From NCBI RefSeq assembly GCF_028640845.1, contig NC_080539.1, positions 300,683,516 through 300,747,515 of the forward strand: 64,000 nucleotides of DNA. Reading direction: 5' to 3'. This document shows, one piece after another, positions 11,217 to 22,825 of the stretch. A model generated the notes under the pieces. The model was not told the DNA's origin and searched no databases. It saw nothing but the letters and a program-made list of their open reading frames with translations. Position 1 is the first letter of the stretch, and the number at the start of each line of letters is the position of its first letter. The stretch is from Ahaetulla prasina (Eukaryota > Chordata > Lepidosauria > Squamata > Colubridae). The position numbers and the translations under genes are program-made.

Positions 11217-11973
11217 CTTTCCTTTCATTTTCAACGTATCTAAATAAGTTCTTAGCATTTTTCCTAAATCCAAGATAATTCCGAGCTTCAGCTTTCTAGC
11301 ATCAGTCAATTTTGAGCTATTGGTATGGGCCTTATGGGCCCTTCATTGATGACATCACCCTATTTCGATTTCATATGTGTGCTGTTCTTCCCACTACGCT
11401 ATACATATAGTATTTAAGAATTTTACATAGTAGTGAAAAAGTTTCTTTAATTTTAAATGAAATTTGGAATCTTTCATAACCGTTAGTTATCTTGCTTGGT
11501 GAGATTTAATAAATGTAAGAAAAAAAAAGATTGAACTTACAGTATATCATTCAAAACAGCAAAATATATTCAGCAAATAAACTAAGATTTACTCAAGCTC
11601 ATTATAAAAATATGCATTACTCTGATGAAGGATTGTTTTATTATGATTGATTAAATCATAACTGCTTATTAATGTGATTCACGAACAGTTTGGTCATGTT
11701 TGCTCAACAGGGATGACTAAGATACTACCTCTTCTATTTATCATACTTCCTTCTACTAGCAGGGCACAGTTGGGAATATTCCAATCAGTCGACTGGCAAC
11801 CAATTTCTCTGTTCTCCAGCTGTTATGAAGAAGTTTAGGGATTGATACTCCCTTTCCCCATTTTGGGGAAATTTTGTATTTCTGTTTGTTGGAGTGAAAA
11901 AATAAATTTGGTGGCACAACTGTGAACAGAGTACTGGTATGTACCTGAGAAAAGTAATACAGGGGACATAACC
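11217..11973. other. Unassigned AT-rich sequence
   Basis: No exon or recognised repeat seen. Confidence 0.45.
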
Positions 11974-12200
11974 AGAGCCAGTTTGCTCTAGTACTTAAGG
12001 CACCAGGCTAGAAAGCGGGAGACTGTGAATTCAAGTTCCACCTTAGGCCGAGAGCTATTGGGGTGACCTTAGAAAGAGCCTCTCACTCCAACTCACCTTG
12101 CAGAGGTGTTGTTGTAGGTAAAATAGAAGGAGGAAGGTGTGTTGGATATGTTCGCAGCCTTGAGTAATTTGTAAAAACAATAAAGGCAGGATACAAATAG
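11974..12200 (+). repeat. tRNA-derived SINE, Sauria type
   Basis: Starts agagccagtttgctctagta (A-box side) and has gaattcaagttccacc (B-box side). It continues with 'ggtgaccttagaaagagcc', 'ctcaccttgcagaggtgttg', 'gttcgcagccttgagtaat' and ends 'aataaaggcaggatacaaat'. This matches the Sauria SINE layout from memory of that family. Related minus-strand copies lie at 22462, 48470 and 61020. Confidence 0.8.
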
Positions 12201-13019
12201 ACAAATGTCACCTACTTATTTCTTCATTCTTTTTACCCATAGGACCACAGGAGATATATAAAAACTAAACTTGCCACATAGAAGAAGTGTCTAAACAAGA
12301 ACTGTTTTATGGGTTCTCGTAAGGATATCCCTAGTTGGCAAAAAGATTATTTAACTCCCTGGTCAGCCATTTAAACACACAGTTGATTAGTTTGAGTTAG
12401 CTAAAACACAAACAGGGTTAAATTGCTAATTGTTTTTGGTGTCCTTCCATTCTTAAAGAGGGAAGAATATTCTGAAATGGATAGAGACACAATCTTTAAT
12501 GTTCCTCAAAATGGTAACCTGTCATTTCCAGAATGGCTGGCTAGAGATTTGAAAAGTTATGGTCCCAGTACTTCTAAAGAGAACCAGGTTAGGAATAGCT
12601 GATTTAAACAGTAAGATGTGGAAAGAATTTGCAAGCAGTAAGATTGAGACCGTGCTTGTTTTCTTCAATATCCTGATTCAGCTTTGTTAATTTCTTTCAT
12701 ATTGTTTCTGTATGAACATGTTGAGGTGCAAAGTGTAATGAGTGAATGGCACCATTTAAAAAAAAATGAGCAAATGAGGAATTCAGATGCAGAAGCCTGG
12801 CAGCTATGCCAATTTTTCCAGAAATACTGGCACTCAACAGCCATTTGGGAGCTGGTAATAATCTTCTCTCCTCCCAGCAAAAGACCTCCAGTCTGTGGAA
12901 CATGAAAATTCCTGCAACAATTTAGGACAGCAACAATTGGGACCTGGCTGAAAATGTACAAGGTCAACCTGCCATAATCCCAGCCAAATCTGATCGCTAA
13001 AGAAACTCCCCATTTCCAT
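12201..13019. other. Unassigned sequence
   Basis: No gene or recognised repeat. Overlapping short ORFs on both strands at 12665-13019 have no family resemblance. Confidence 0.45.
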
Positions 13020-13125
13020 TAAGGTGGCAGCACCTTGACTATTCTTGCCTGGGTTGGAAATTTAAGCAGGGTCAGCCATGCTTATTGCCAATATGAAAGA
13101 TTTCCAGGGAATCTAGGGCTATAAA
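13020..13125 (+). repeat. 5S-rRNA-like SINE fragment
   Basis: Contains tggaaatttaagcagggtca followed by gccatgcttattgcc and 'gaaagatttccagggaat', matching the order of 5S rRNA internal promoter text and the SINE tail seen at 2880-3040. Too diverged to be functional 5S. Confidence 0.45.
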
Positions 13126-13164
13126 CAGTACTTCTTATGAATGAAGTACTTCTTATGAATGAAG
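13126..13164 (+). repeat. Short tandem duplication
   Basis: The 19-base word agtacttcttatgaatgaa occurs twice in direct tandem. Confidence 0.85.
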
Positions 13165-13679
13165 GCAAATATACATGTCCCAGGATCCAATCTGTCTCAG
13201 TCACTGGGACCAGAAGTTTTGTCTTCTAAGCTTTCAGACTCATGCTGGAATCCATCTTCAGGGAATTTCTCTCTAGCAGAATGTGTTGTTCTGTGTGTGA
13301 TATAAAATGTATATCTGGTCCCGGTGACCGACGCAGATTGGATCCTGCAGTAGTTCTTATTTCAGAGGGTAACTGCCCATTCCACCAGATCTATAGAGTG
13401 ACCACATATCAAGTGCAAGCATGTGGACTTGACATGTAACATGTCGAGAGGCATGACAGTGAGATCCAATGAAGTTCAATCCTTTATTTGCTGGTATGTA
13501 ATAGACAGAATTTTGTCAAAATAAAGCTTTTTAATCTGCTAGATATATCCTGAGAGATTCTAGAGCAGTGATAGTGAATCTATAGCACGTGTGTCGGAGG
13601 TGGCATGCAGAGCCCTCTCTGTGGCACTTGCACCTTTACCATGCCAAATTGTTATCTGGCTGACAGCAGACTTCATGTA

Positions 13680-13786
13680 TAGAAGATGTTCTCAAAGATG
13701 TCACAGAGATGGTGAATTACATCATGGCTCGTGCTCTGAATTTTCGACAGTTTAAAGCACGTCTTGAAGAGGTTCAGGCACAGTAT
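13680..13786 (+). pseudogene. hAT transposase remnant, segment 1
   Basis: Translates to a segment containing DVTEMVNYIMARALNFRQF, which matches the 'NFIKSRALNHRQF' region of Charlie-type hAT transposases just before the catalytic WLSRG block. It is cut at 13786 by the CR1 insertion. Sequence upstream shows no transposase, so the N-terminal half is deleted. Confidence 0.75.
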
Positions 13787-14207
13787 AATTAATAATAATA
13801 ATAATAAATCCGAAGGATTTAGGGCGGTTAGCAGCCAAATAAAAACAACAGATAAAGTACATACAATATAAATAAAACAGAAACTAAAAAACTTATTCAA
13901 AATTTGGCCCAAAATTTAAAACATATTTAAAACCCTAAAAACAAATTAAAAATTAAAACCCATAGAAACATCTAAAAATCCTATGTCAGTCTGCGCGGAA
14001 AAATAGATAGATTTTAAGCTCGCGACGAAAGGTCCGAAGGTCAGGAAGCTGTCGGAGTCCAGGGGGAAGTTCGTTCCATAGGGTAGGAGCCCCCACAGAG
14101 AAGGCCCTTCCCCTGGGGGCCGCCAGCCGACATTGCTTGGCTGACGGCACCCTAAGGAGTCCCCCTCTGTGAGAGCGCACGGGTCGGTGGGAGGCAAACG
14201 GTTGTTA
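13787..14207 (-). mobile_element. CR1 LINE 3' end nested in the hAT transposase
   Basis: On the minus strand it reads the CR1 C-terminus ([23 protein letters not shown], 13986-14090), then a 3' UTR ending 'ctgctaaccgccctaaatcc' and a (TAA)n tail at 13787-13807. The same layout ends the CR1 at 31.15-31.35 kb. It interrupts the transposase between segments 1 and 2, so it is younger than the hAT insertion. Confidence 0.85.
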
Positions 14208-14660
14208 ATTGTTTACTTATGTACAATAATGTCCAGTGGCTGAGCAGAGGACAAGTCCTGGAGAGATTTGTAGCCTGCTTGGATGAAATTAGGCTGTTTA
14301 TGAATGAAAAAGGGCAGGAATATCCACAGCTCACTGATATGGCCTGGCTTACCAACCACATGTTTTTTACAGATTTTACAGTACACTTCAATGTACTGAA
14401 CAAACAACTACAAGGTGTAGGGAAAACAGCAGAAAGGACATTTTGGGATATCAAAGCATTTGAGAGAAAACTGCAGGTTTTTGAAAGAGACCTTGAAAGT
14501 GGGCAGCTGAAATATTTTCCAAATCTAAAAATGCATTTAGAAAATTCTACATTTGCAGACAATCCTACAAGCCATCAGGAAATCTACAAGGAATTTTCTA
14601 GGATTGTAGCAGCTGCAAAGGTGAATTTTAGTAACAGGTTTTTACAGTTCTGTAAGAATA
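14208..14660 (+). pseudogene. hAT transposase remnant, segment 2
   Basis: A 150-codon ORF overlaps this segment (14219-14671). It contains NNVQWLSRGQVLERF, the well-conserved WLSRG block of Charlie-type hAT transposases, then MAWLTNHMFFTDFTVHFNVL and LNKQLQGVGKT. These correspond to the 'DWLAKLAFLTDITEHLNELN..LQG' stretch of the family. The reading ends where the L3 LINE and its (GAATA)n tail begin. No initiator context; this is an internal piece of a dead gene. Confidence 0.85.
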
Positions 14661-15285
14661 GAATAGAATAGAATAGAATAGAATAGAATAGAATAGAATA
14701 GAATAGAATAGAATAGAATAGAATAGAATAGAATAGAATTTATTGGTCTAGTGTGACTGGACACACAAGGAATTTGTCTTGGTGCATATGCTCTCAGTGT
14801 ACATAAAAGAAAAGATACCTTCATCAAGGTACAACATTTACAACACAAATGATGGTCATAGGGTACAATTTAACACAATGATACAACACTTTATGATAAT
14901 CATAGGGTACAAATAAGCAATCAGGAACAATCAATATCAATATAAATCATAAGGATTACCAGCAACAAAGTTACAATCATACAGTCATAAGTGGAAAGAG
15001 ATTGGTGATGGGAACGATGAGAAGATTAATAGTAGTGCAGATTTAATAAATAGTTTGACAGTGTTGAGGGAATTATTTGTTTAGCAGAGTGATGGCCTTT
15101 GGGAAAAAACTGTTCTTGTGTCTAGTTGTTCTGATATGCAGTGCTCTATAGCGTCATTTTGAGGGTAGGAGTTGAAACCATTTATGTCCAGGATGTGAGG
15201 GATCTGTAAATATTTTCACAGCCCTCTTCTTGATTCGTGCAGTATACAAATCCTCAGTGGAAGATCGGTTGGTAGCAATTATTTT
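14655..15285 (-). mobile_element. CR1/L3-type LINE 3' end with (GAATA)n tail, nested in hAT
   Basis: The minus-strand element ends in the L3 tail 'acaaattccttgtgtgtcca...ccaataaattctattc'. This is followed by an (ATTCT)n array, seen as (gaata)n at 14655-14739 (about 17 units). Interior text ('ctgttcttgtgtctagttg', 'cagccctcttcttgattcg') matches the longer L3 copies at 16102 and 57310. It is 5'-truncated near 15285. Confidence 0.9.
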
Positions 15286-15757
15286 TTGCTGGAGACAAAT
15301 TATTTTTTGCTAGAGATGGATACAACCCTGTGTTTTCTTACTTCTCCAGATAAAACCAGATTTGAAGAACTTGATCTTTTCTGCTTACACTGGTTAGATT
15401 TAGGAAATCTGGAAATGGAGCTATTGGAATTTCAAGAAAGCTCTATGTGGAAAAATAAATTCTACGACCTGTGTGACACACTTGAGAAGATAGAAAGGAT
15501 GATAAAGGACAGCACAGCAAATTCTGACATCGTTACCTGTACCTCTGAAAATGAAATCCTTAAAGTGTAGAATTCTATGCCAAATAATTTTAAGTCAATG
15601 AAAGCACTTGGGATTGCTTTCTTTACTTCGCTTGGATCATCTTATGCTTGTGAGCAGCTGTTTTCAGCTTTGAATCATATCAAATCTGACACTGGAAACA
15701 GACTAACAGATGACCTGAGTGCTGCATGTGTTGCTCTCAAATACAAAATATGAGCCA
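15286..15757 (+). pseudogene. hAT transposase remnant, C-terminal segment
   Basis: Encodes TLCFLTSPDKTRFEELDL and HWLDLGNLEMELLEFQ. After a stop at 15568-15570, the same frame continues with the hAT dimerisation block (ALGIAFFTSLGSSYACEQLF, NHIKSDTGNRLTDDLSAACV) to a stop at about 15751. The premature stop and the two LINE insertions make this a clear pseudogene of a Charlie-type transposase. Confidence 0.85.
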
Positions 15758-16101
15758 AGGTTGGAAAAATTATCAGTGTGCATACAACCGCAAAAGTCAC
15801 ATTAATCAAAAGCATGCCAAATGCAAACTTTTTCCTTTCAATAAAAAGTTGTATCATTGAAAGCGCTGTTATTGTGGGGGGTTTTTCCAGAGAAAAGACA
15901 TTAATCATGTATGAGTTGTTTTTTCTAAACTAAAACCTCATTATTCAGGTTAAATTGCTGTGTTGGCACTTCACGATACATAAGTGGGTTTTGGGTTTCT
16001 GTTTGGACACTTGGTTTCTAAAAGGCTCGCCATCACTGTTCTAGAGTGTGGTGGCCTGAACCTTTCCTTCCCCTCCCCCTTCTAGCTTTGGACAGTGCAG
16101 T

Positions 16102-16965
16102 CTCTGAATAGAATAGAATTTGAATCGAATCAAATTGAACCGAACTGAACAGAACAGAACAGAACCAAATTCTTTATTGGCCAAGTGTGACTGGACACAC
16201 AAGGAATTTGTCTTGGTGCATACGGTCTCAGTGTACATAAAAGAAAAGATACATTCGTCAAGAATCATGAAGTACAACACTTAATGATAGTCATAGGGTA
16301 TAAATAAGCAATCGAATCATACGAGGAAACAATCAATATAAGTCGTAAGGATACCAGCAACAAAGCTACAGTCATACAGTCGTAAGTGGGAGGAGATGGG
16401 TGATGGGAATGATGAAAAGATTAATAGTAGTGCAGACTTAGTAACTAGTTTGACAGTGTTGAGGGAATTATTTGTTTAGCAGAGTGATGGCATTAGGGAA
16501 GAAACTGTTCTGGTGTCTAGTTGTTCTGGTGTGCAGTGCTCTGTAGCATCATTTTGAGGGTAGGAGTTGAAACAGTTTATGTCCAGGATGTGAGGAGTCT
16601 GTAAATATTTTCACAGCCCTCTTTTTGATTCGTGCAATATACAGGTCCTCAGTGAAAGGCAGGTTGGTAGTAACTGTTTTTTCTGCAGTTCTAATTGTCC
16701 TCTGAAATCTGTGTTTTTCTTGGTGGGTTGCAGAACCGAACCAGACAGTTATAGAGGTGCAGATGACAGACTCAATAATTCCTCTGTAGAACTGGATCAG
16801 CAGCTCCTTGGGCAGTTTCAGCTTTCTGAGTTGGCGCAGAAATAACATTCTTTGTTGTGCTTTTTTGATGACATTTTTGATGTTACGTGTTCATTTTAGG
16901 TCTTGAGATGTGGTAGAATCTAGAAATTTGAAGGTTTCTACTGTTGATCTGTGTTGTCTAGTATT
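16102..16965 (-). mobile_element. CR1/L3-type LINE, 3' part with RT C-terminus
   Basis: The minus-strand ORF 16848-16549 encodes FYRGIIESVICTSITVWFGS and ends DSSHPGHKLFQLLPS, the C-terminal region of L2/L3/CR1-group RT proteins. The 3' UTR and tail (acacttggccaataaagaat) run into a degenerate (aatag)/(aacag)n tract at 16102-16165. The 5' limit is taken at about 16965, where the similarity fades. Confidence 0.85.
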
Positions 16966-18320
16966 GTAATTAATCTAAATCTAGTCTAGTATTAATCTAA
17001 ATCTCTTTCTGTGAAGGCTTCCAGTTGACAAAATCCTCCCCCTCTGATGCTGCAAGTGCACATTCCATCACACCACATTCTGGTTCCCCTCTATCAAACA
17101 ATATTCCACTTTCTTGGCCTCCCAGAAGGTTGTGGAGACTTGGCTGCTCCTCTCACGTCCTGGGCCAGGAAGTAAGTTGAACCAAGGACATGTACAGTTG
17201 ATATGAAGTTGTTATGGTACCCAATTAGAATGTGGTAGTCTTTAAGTTGGAGAGGAGGGAATATTTGTATTTTTTAATATATTATATGAGTCTGATTTTT
17301 GCCAAATAAAGCTGTAAGGATGTGTCTCAAGTCACCAGCAGCCAAGCACAATCCAAAGCAAACATTTTATCATTCATTCATTCATTCATTTTCAGGGAAC
17401 ATTCCATGAAGTTAATTTGTGAGTGGAATGAAGTTAGAGACAATGTAAACATCTCAGAGAACTCACTTTTCCCTGTCCTTTCCCTAAAGATCTACTAGGA
17501 AATCACACTGGCCATCTTTGTAGGAAGTGGAAGATTCTAACTCTGTTTCAATAAAGTCCTGGACCTATTAATAAAGATATTGACATAGCAGTATTGCATC
17601 AAATTATATTAGTAAAGTAGTTTCCCTACTTGATATAGTTACATAAAGTTTAGACAGGGAAATTTAGTAGTCCAGCCACGCTAAATTGTTATATAATATG
17701 CCAGGAGTCTTACTTTAAAAAACAGATGAAAGCAGGGCAAAATTTAGACTGCAGTTTAATTTTTCATAAATAAATTGTATTTATGCAACATGTACGACTA
17801 TGCCCCATATGTTTCATCACTTTTTAAAATATCATTATATGAAAGCAGCTTTTAGGAAAAGCCTTTGAGGCCTACGCCCAGGGCTTTTACAGGCCACAGG
17901 TAGTATATCTCTACTTTAGATGATGTAGATGCCAAAGAATGGCCAAAGAAAACAAGAGACTTTGCAATGCAAGTCTTAACATTATCAAAATGTCCTGGGG
18001 GATTTTCTATATAATAAAAAGAAATCTCTAGAGGCTTAAGTAGAAAGAAGTTTCTTAATATTTGAGAACTGCACAGGCAGTCAGTTTTTGTGGAAGTGAG
18101 GATGGCACTGCTCCTGTTAGCTTTTTCAGGATTTTATTTTTCTTTAAAGTTGTAAGTCACCCAAAATCATTGACAGGGATTGTGTATAAAGAACACAATC
18201 TAAATTTAAATGAATAAGGCAAGTTTGTACGCTGTAGCCAGTGACAATGAATCTTTTGGGCTCAGCATGTCAAAAATTCAGAAAATGCCTAACTTGATTC
18301 TGCTGGCATGTTATACCAGA
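16966..18320. other. Unassigned sequence
   Basis: Short (ATTC)n run at 17371-17394. No gene or recognised repeat otherwise. Confidence 0.45.
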
Positions 18321-18391
18321 GGGGGGGGGAGGGAGGGAGGGAGGGAGAGGGAGAAAGAGAGAGTGAGAGAGAGAGAGAGAAAGAGAGAGAA
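18321..18391. repeat. Microsatellite (GGGA)n(GA)n
   Basis: Purine-only run of ggga then ga units. Confidence 0.95.
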
Positions 18392-18957
18392 TAAACAAAC
18401 ACTTATATAAGTGAAAATTTATTTTATTTGTCTTTGTACCTTAGGAAAAAAAGACTCTTCAAGATAGCTGAATTGTACATCACTTGGAAATGTCAGAAAA
18501 TACTCTTATGTGGCCTTGCGGCTTCTGAAAACAGCAGGAAATCACACTCATTCTTGTGTACTTTTTGGAGGGTCCAAAGGGGGCATGAGAGCAGGGCTGT
18601 CTCAGATGACTTCCAGAGGGTCCAGAGGCCTGGTGTGGCACCAAAAATGACATGGCACATCATCTGTGATGCACGTCATACGTTTGTCATCACCGCTTTA
18701 GGCACGTTATAATTATGTGTCATAATCTGCTCAATTCGGGCTCCAAAATGCTCAAAATACAACAATAAGATATTTCAAAGTTTTGAATCTCAGGATGCAT
18801 TTGTAAAGAAAGCATTGCCCTAGTTAACTCCATGTCCAGGCTACATTTACTCTATGCATTAGTTAAATTTACTCAGATTTACTCAGAATTGCATGTAAGC
18901 TTCCAACCAATGATTCATATGGATTTCAAATGAAACAATGGAAAACATCATTAATGT
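18392..18957. other. Unassigned sequence
   Basis: The part at 18560-18720 ('catgagagcagggctgtc...gtttgtcatcaccgc') may be an old hAT end. No gene seen. Confidence 0.4.
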
Positions 18958-18965
18958 ACCAGAAG

Positions 18966-19228
18966 CAGTGGTGAAATCCAAATTTTTTTACTACCGGTTC
19001 AGTGGACGTGGCTTGGTGGGCGTGGTGTGGCTTGGTGGGCATTGCAGGGAAAGGATACTGCAAAATCCCCATTCCCTCCCCACTCCTGGGGGAAGGAGAT
19101 TGCAAAATCTCCATTCCCACCCCAGTCTGGGGCCAGCCAGAGGTGGTATTTGCCATTTCTCCAAACTACTCAAAATTTACGCTACCGGTTCTCCAGAACC
19201 TGTCAGAACCTGCTAGATTTTGCCCCTG
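18966..19228. mobile_element. hAT-like non-autonomous element (CAGTGGTGAAATCC)
   Basis: Left end CAGTGGTGAAATCCAA, right end TTTTGCCCCTG. Flanks accagaag and actggaag agree at 6 of 8 bases. Interior order as in 24697-24990 and 28595-28815 ('ctaccggttcagtgg', 'gtggcttggtgg', 'tactgcaaaatccccatt', 'ctaccggttctccagaac'). Confidence 0.75.
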
Positions 19229-20490
19229 ACTGGAAGGGATAAACAGTGAACAAAATAAAATTTACGATAGCTCTCATTTATGATGTTTTCTTCTGCTCTT
19301 ATGTTATCTTGGTAAATGCTCCACATACAGTCCAATCCATGACATGATTATCCAAGCTGATCTGCATTCAATAGGGTTAAATCTCAATAAGTATAAACAA
19401 GGATTATTATACCGCAGCTCAGTGTCTAAATCTAAGTAACTTTAGTTTTTTTCTATGAGCTGGAATAGTCTTAGAGCAACAGGTTTTACAATTCCATTTA
19501 TTTGCTTGCCACTTGAACTAACATTAATGAAAGATGAGATACAAATATCTCTGAAATAAATATATTTTAAATAAAGACACATACAAAATGGCACAAATGA
19601 ACAGAAGGCCTCAAATGAATTATTCACAGCCTCTTGGAATCTAAATACATACAGAGCATGAGAAAATATTGCTGGAAGATGCTTGTACCTAAAACTGCTG
19701 TGTTAAAAAATTTCCATAGCTTTATTGGATGACTTGTTGCATGTCAACATTCTCACTGATTTCATAGGAAAAAGCTGCCGCTAGCAAATTGCAGAGAATG
19801 AGGACAGTGAAGAATGAAATGTTTGGCAGGCAGAACGAGCAATTTATGGGCCACAGTAACTCCTGTGGCTTTATGAACTTATATTTAGTCACATACCACT
19901 GCTGTATAGAACAAAAAATTAGTATATTCTCATGTAAACAAACAGAATTCTGCCTGGTAAATGATCGTTGAATGGTTGAAATGCTCTCCAGGAAAGTAAC
20001 CAAGGAAAATAACTGTTAGCTTTCCCCTATACAGAACTCAGTTGTCCAATATACCATGTTTTTCGGACTATAAGACACACTGGACTATAAGATGCACCAA
20101 AATTTTGAAGAGGAAAACAAGAAAAAAAATAGTTTTTGGCCTCTGCACATCGCGTTTTTGCCCTCCCCGGCCCCCAGGAGCACTCTGCAGGCCTCCCAAA
20201 CCCTCTGCGCATCCAGTTTTTGTGAAAAATGGGCCTGTTTTTGGCAAAAACGGGATGCGCAGGGTGGGATTTCAGGAGGCCAAAAATGGCTGTATTCAGT
20301 GTATAAGACGCACCAACATTTCCACCCTCTGTTGGGAGGGGGGAAGCAGGGGTGAAATCTAAAAATCTTCCCTTTGGGTGTGGCTTAATTGGTGGGCAAG
20401 GCTTGGTGGTCAGATAACTGAGTGGGCATGGCCAATAACAATAAATAATATAAATAATAAACAAAGTATACAAAAGAATAAGAGGTACCA

Positions 20491-20790
20491 AAAACCAACT
20501 TTCACACTTTACACACACACACAACCCAGCTGACTCACACACAATGTAAAAGCAGCTGCACTTCACCCAAAATGGCCCCTGAAAGAAGCAGGAACCTCCC
20601 ACAGCCACAAAAAGCTCAAAACCAACTTTCACACTTTACACACACAACACAACTGACACACACAATGTAAAAGCAGCTGCACTTCACCCAAAATGGCCCC
20701 TTCAACATGTAGGAACCTCACACAACCACAAAAAGCTCAAAAACCAACTTTCACACTTTACACAGACACAACATGACACACACACACACA
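20491..20790 (+). repeat. Minisatellite, about 125-bp unit, about 2.4 copies
   Basis: The word accaactttcacactttaca starts at 20494, 20621 and 20743 (spacing 127 and 122). Each is followed by a CA run, then 'gtaaaagcagctgcacttca' and 'ccaaaatggcccc'. Confidence 0.85.
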
Positions 20791-20930
20791 CACACAAAAA
20801 TGCCACATACAGCTTTGTGAGATTTTGTGTGTTTGTGTAGTAAAGTGAAACACTACAGAAACACACCAAATCTCAGAAAGATGCACAAATATTTTATTTT
20901 ATTATTTTATTTTATTTATATTGTTTAGAT

Positions 20931-20998
20931 CAGGGGTCTCCAACCTTAGTAAGGTTAAGGTTTGTGGACTTCAATTCCCAGAGTTCTTCAGCCAGCAA
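20931..20998 (+). mobile_element. Half copy of the palindromic hAT MITE
   Basis: Left arm only: CAGGGGTCTCCAACCTTAG through 'cttcagccagcaaag'. The return arm is missing. A (TTTTA)n-like run lies just before it (20891-20920). Confidence 0.75.
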
Positions 20999-21563
20999 AG
21001 CAGGCAGATTGAGTTGTTCACTGAGATGGATTGCAGGCAGGCAGATTCAGTTGCTAGCTGATGCAACTGATGTAAAGCATGGCTTTGCCAGCCAGAAAGG
21101 AGCAGTAATATCGCAGCCCAGATGAGGAGGTTTTCTATAAGCTCTTCAGCTGAAGAGCTTGTAGAAAACATGTTTGTTAAGGTTCTGGTGATGAGGAACT
21201 CAGCTGGGATCGCCAGAGGAGCCTTTTAAAACCTTTTTTTTACAACCTCTTCAGCCAAAGAGGTTGTTAAAAAAAGAGTTTAAAGGGTTCTAACAATCCC
21301 AGCTGAGCCGCGGGATCATCAAAGGCGCTTTTTTTAACTTTTAAAGGCATTTTTTCAGCTGAAGAAAAACTGCTTTTAAAAGTAAAAAAAAAATATCTCT
21401 GATGATGGCGCAGCTCAGCAGGGGCAGGGGGCGGGGCCAGGGATTTTTGCTAGTGGTTCTCCGAACCATCCGCCGCCATCACTACCAGATCGGGCGAGCC
21501 AATCTGAACTGAGAGCATTTCACCCCTGGGGAGAACTGTGTCTTATACTCTGAAAAGTACGGT

Positions 21564-22461
21564 AATAGATTCCATGCCTAACACTTGCATTTAAAAGGAT
21601 TTTGGGTAAGAAAACGGGGATAGATCTCAATATTATGAGTACAGAATTTTCAGCTCAGAGTAATTTCTATTCAGAACAGAAAATATGGGCTATAATCCTG
21701 AGTCAATGGCCTACAACAGTACAGGCCTCAGTTTTTGTTTGCTGAATATATCATGGCTAAGCAAAACAATACTGGCCAGGTTCACACAACATGAGAAAGA
21801 GATGGGCTATCAACAGCAAAGGTCTCTGGAAAATCAGGGTTTGATCTTCTCTCCTCTCTCTTATTTAACATCTATGTCCCCTCCTGTTCATGTCGGAGGC
21901 ACCATTTAAGGCTCCTACGTGAATGTGATGCCACTGGAGAAAATCATATGAGTTTGGGATTTAGTATGAATATATTAATGATAGACAGTCAGTCAGTCTG
22001 TCTGTCTACACAAAACTCAAACAGGTAAAAAGGAAACTGAAAGGGGCGATACTGAATTAGGTGCTACAAGTATCAGTTTTTGTAAATTATTGGCTTGATT
22101 GTGGGTTACAAATCTTAACATGGAATATAAATGGAGCAAATACTCCTCAAAAGAGGGGCGGAAATCATTATCTGAAAAAAAATTAAAACAAGATATAATT
22201 TGCCTATGAGAGACACATGAGATCAACACAAGACATTCAGGACAGGTGATGAAGGCAGGTAGCTACAGTTTCTTCATCTTTGATCCTTTCTCATACTTTG
22301 CTTACTTCAGCATACGGTAATGCTCTGCCGGGGAGGGTTGGGAATCCAATGCAGCTTCATACATTATGAGCCTTTAAAATGACCCTGATGAGAACATGTA
22401 AAACTTTTTTCTTTTGCTCAAACATGTCTGATTCTCAGGGATTGCCTGGACAAATCCCTGA
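21564..22461. other. Unassigned sequence
   Basis: Short cagt/ctgt run at 21986-22006. No gene or recognised repeat. Confidence 0.45.
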
Positions 22462-22640
22462 AGTTTATATGGCAAGGTTTTTCAGAAATGGTGTGCCATT
22501 GCCTCCTTTCTAAGGCTAAGCCAAAGTGACTGGTCCAAAGTCACCCAGCTCGCTGTATTCCTAAGGTGGGACTCAAACTCATGGTCTCCTAGAGCATCTA
22601 GACTGATGCTTTAATCATTACACAAAACTGGCTCTCAAAA
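22462..22640 (-). repeat. tRNA-derived SINE, Sauria type
   Basis: Minus strand reads gagccagttttgtgtaatga, then 'ccatgagtttgagtcccacc' (B-box side), then 'gctgggtgactttggaccag'. The tail is lost. Confidence 0.7.
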
Positions 22641-22825
22641 CTGGAAGTCATTATGATTAGCAATTATTCTGATTATGTGCCTCAAGTTGGGATGAATTCT
22701 TAGGACATGCCTTGGACAGCTGTTAGAATTGGATTTGCCTGTAAAGTGCTTCTTATCTTTAGGATAGATGAACAGCAGAATGAGAAGAATTGAGCATCAC
22801 TTAATTTATCTTTAGAAACTCTCTT

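Larger units (their letters stand above)
13566..16038 (+). mobile_element. hAT (Charlie-like) transposon with broken transposase and two nested LINEs
   Basis: Ends are CAGTGATAGTGAATC and GGCTCGCCATCACTG. An exact 8-bp target duplication ttctagag sits at 13558-13565 and 16039-16046. Three transposase blocks lie in order on the plus strand (13680-13786, 14208-14660, 15286-15757), separated by two minus-strand LINE insertions (13787-14207 and about 14655-15285). The zinc-finger and early catalytic parts of the transposase are missing, so this copy cannot move by itself. Its termini match the short elements at 3296-3647 and 31461-31980, which makes its lineage a likely past source of their transposase. 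Confidence 0.9.
20347..21528. mobile_element. hAT-like element CAGGGGTGAAATC, nested
   Basis: Left CAGGGGTGAAATCTAA, right AGCATTTCACCCCTG. Flanks gggggaag and gggagaac agree at 6 of 8. It holds an internal tandem repeat (20491-20790) and a half palindromic MITE (20931-20998). Its right part ('ggttctccgaacca', 'gccagggatttttgctag') recurs at 32050-32262. Confidence 0.6.
20051..21563. mobile_element. DNA transposon with CGGACTATAAGAC termini, split by a nested element
   Basis: Left end 'ccatgtttttcggactataa', right end 'cttatactctgaaaagtacgg': inverted and about 75% alike over the first 25 bases, with the gtataagacgcacc word repeated inside. A hAT-like element (20347-21528) sits in it. Rejoining the flanks in thought gives a continuous outer element of about 330 bp. 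Class not assigned. Confidence 0.55.
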
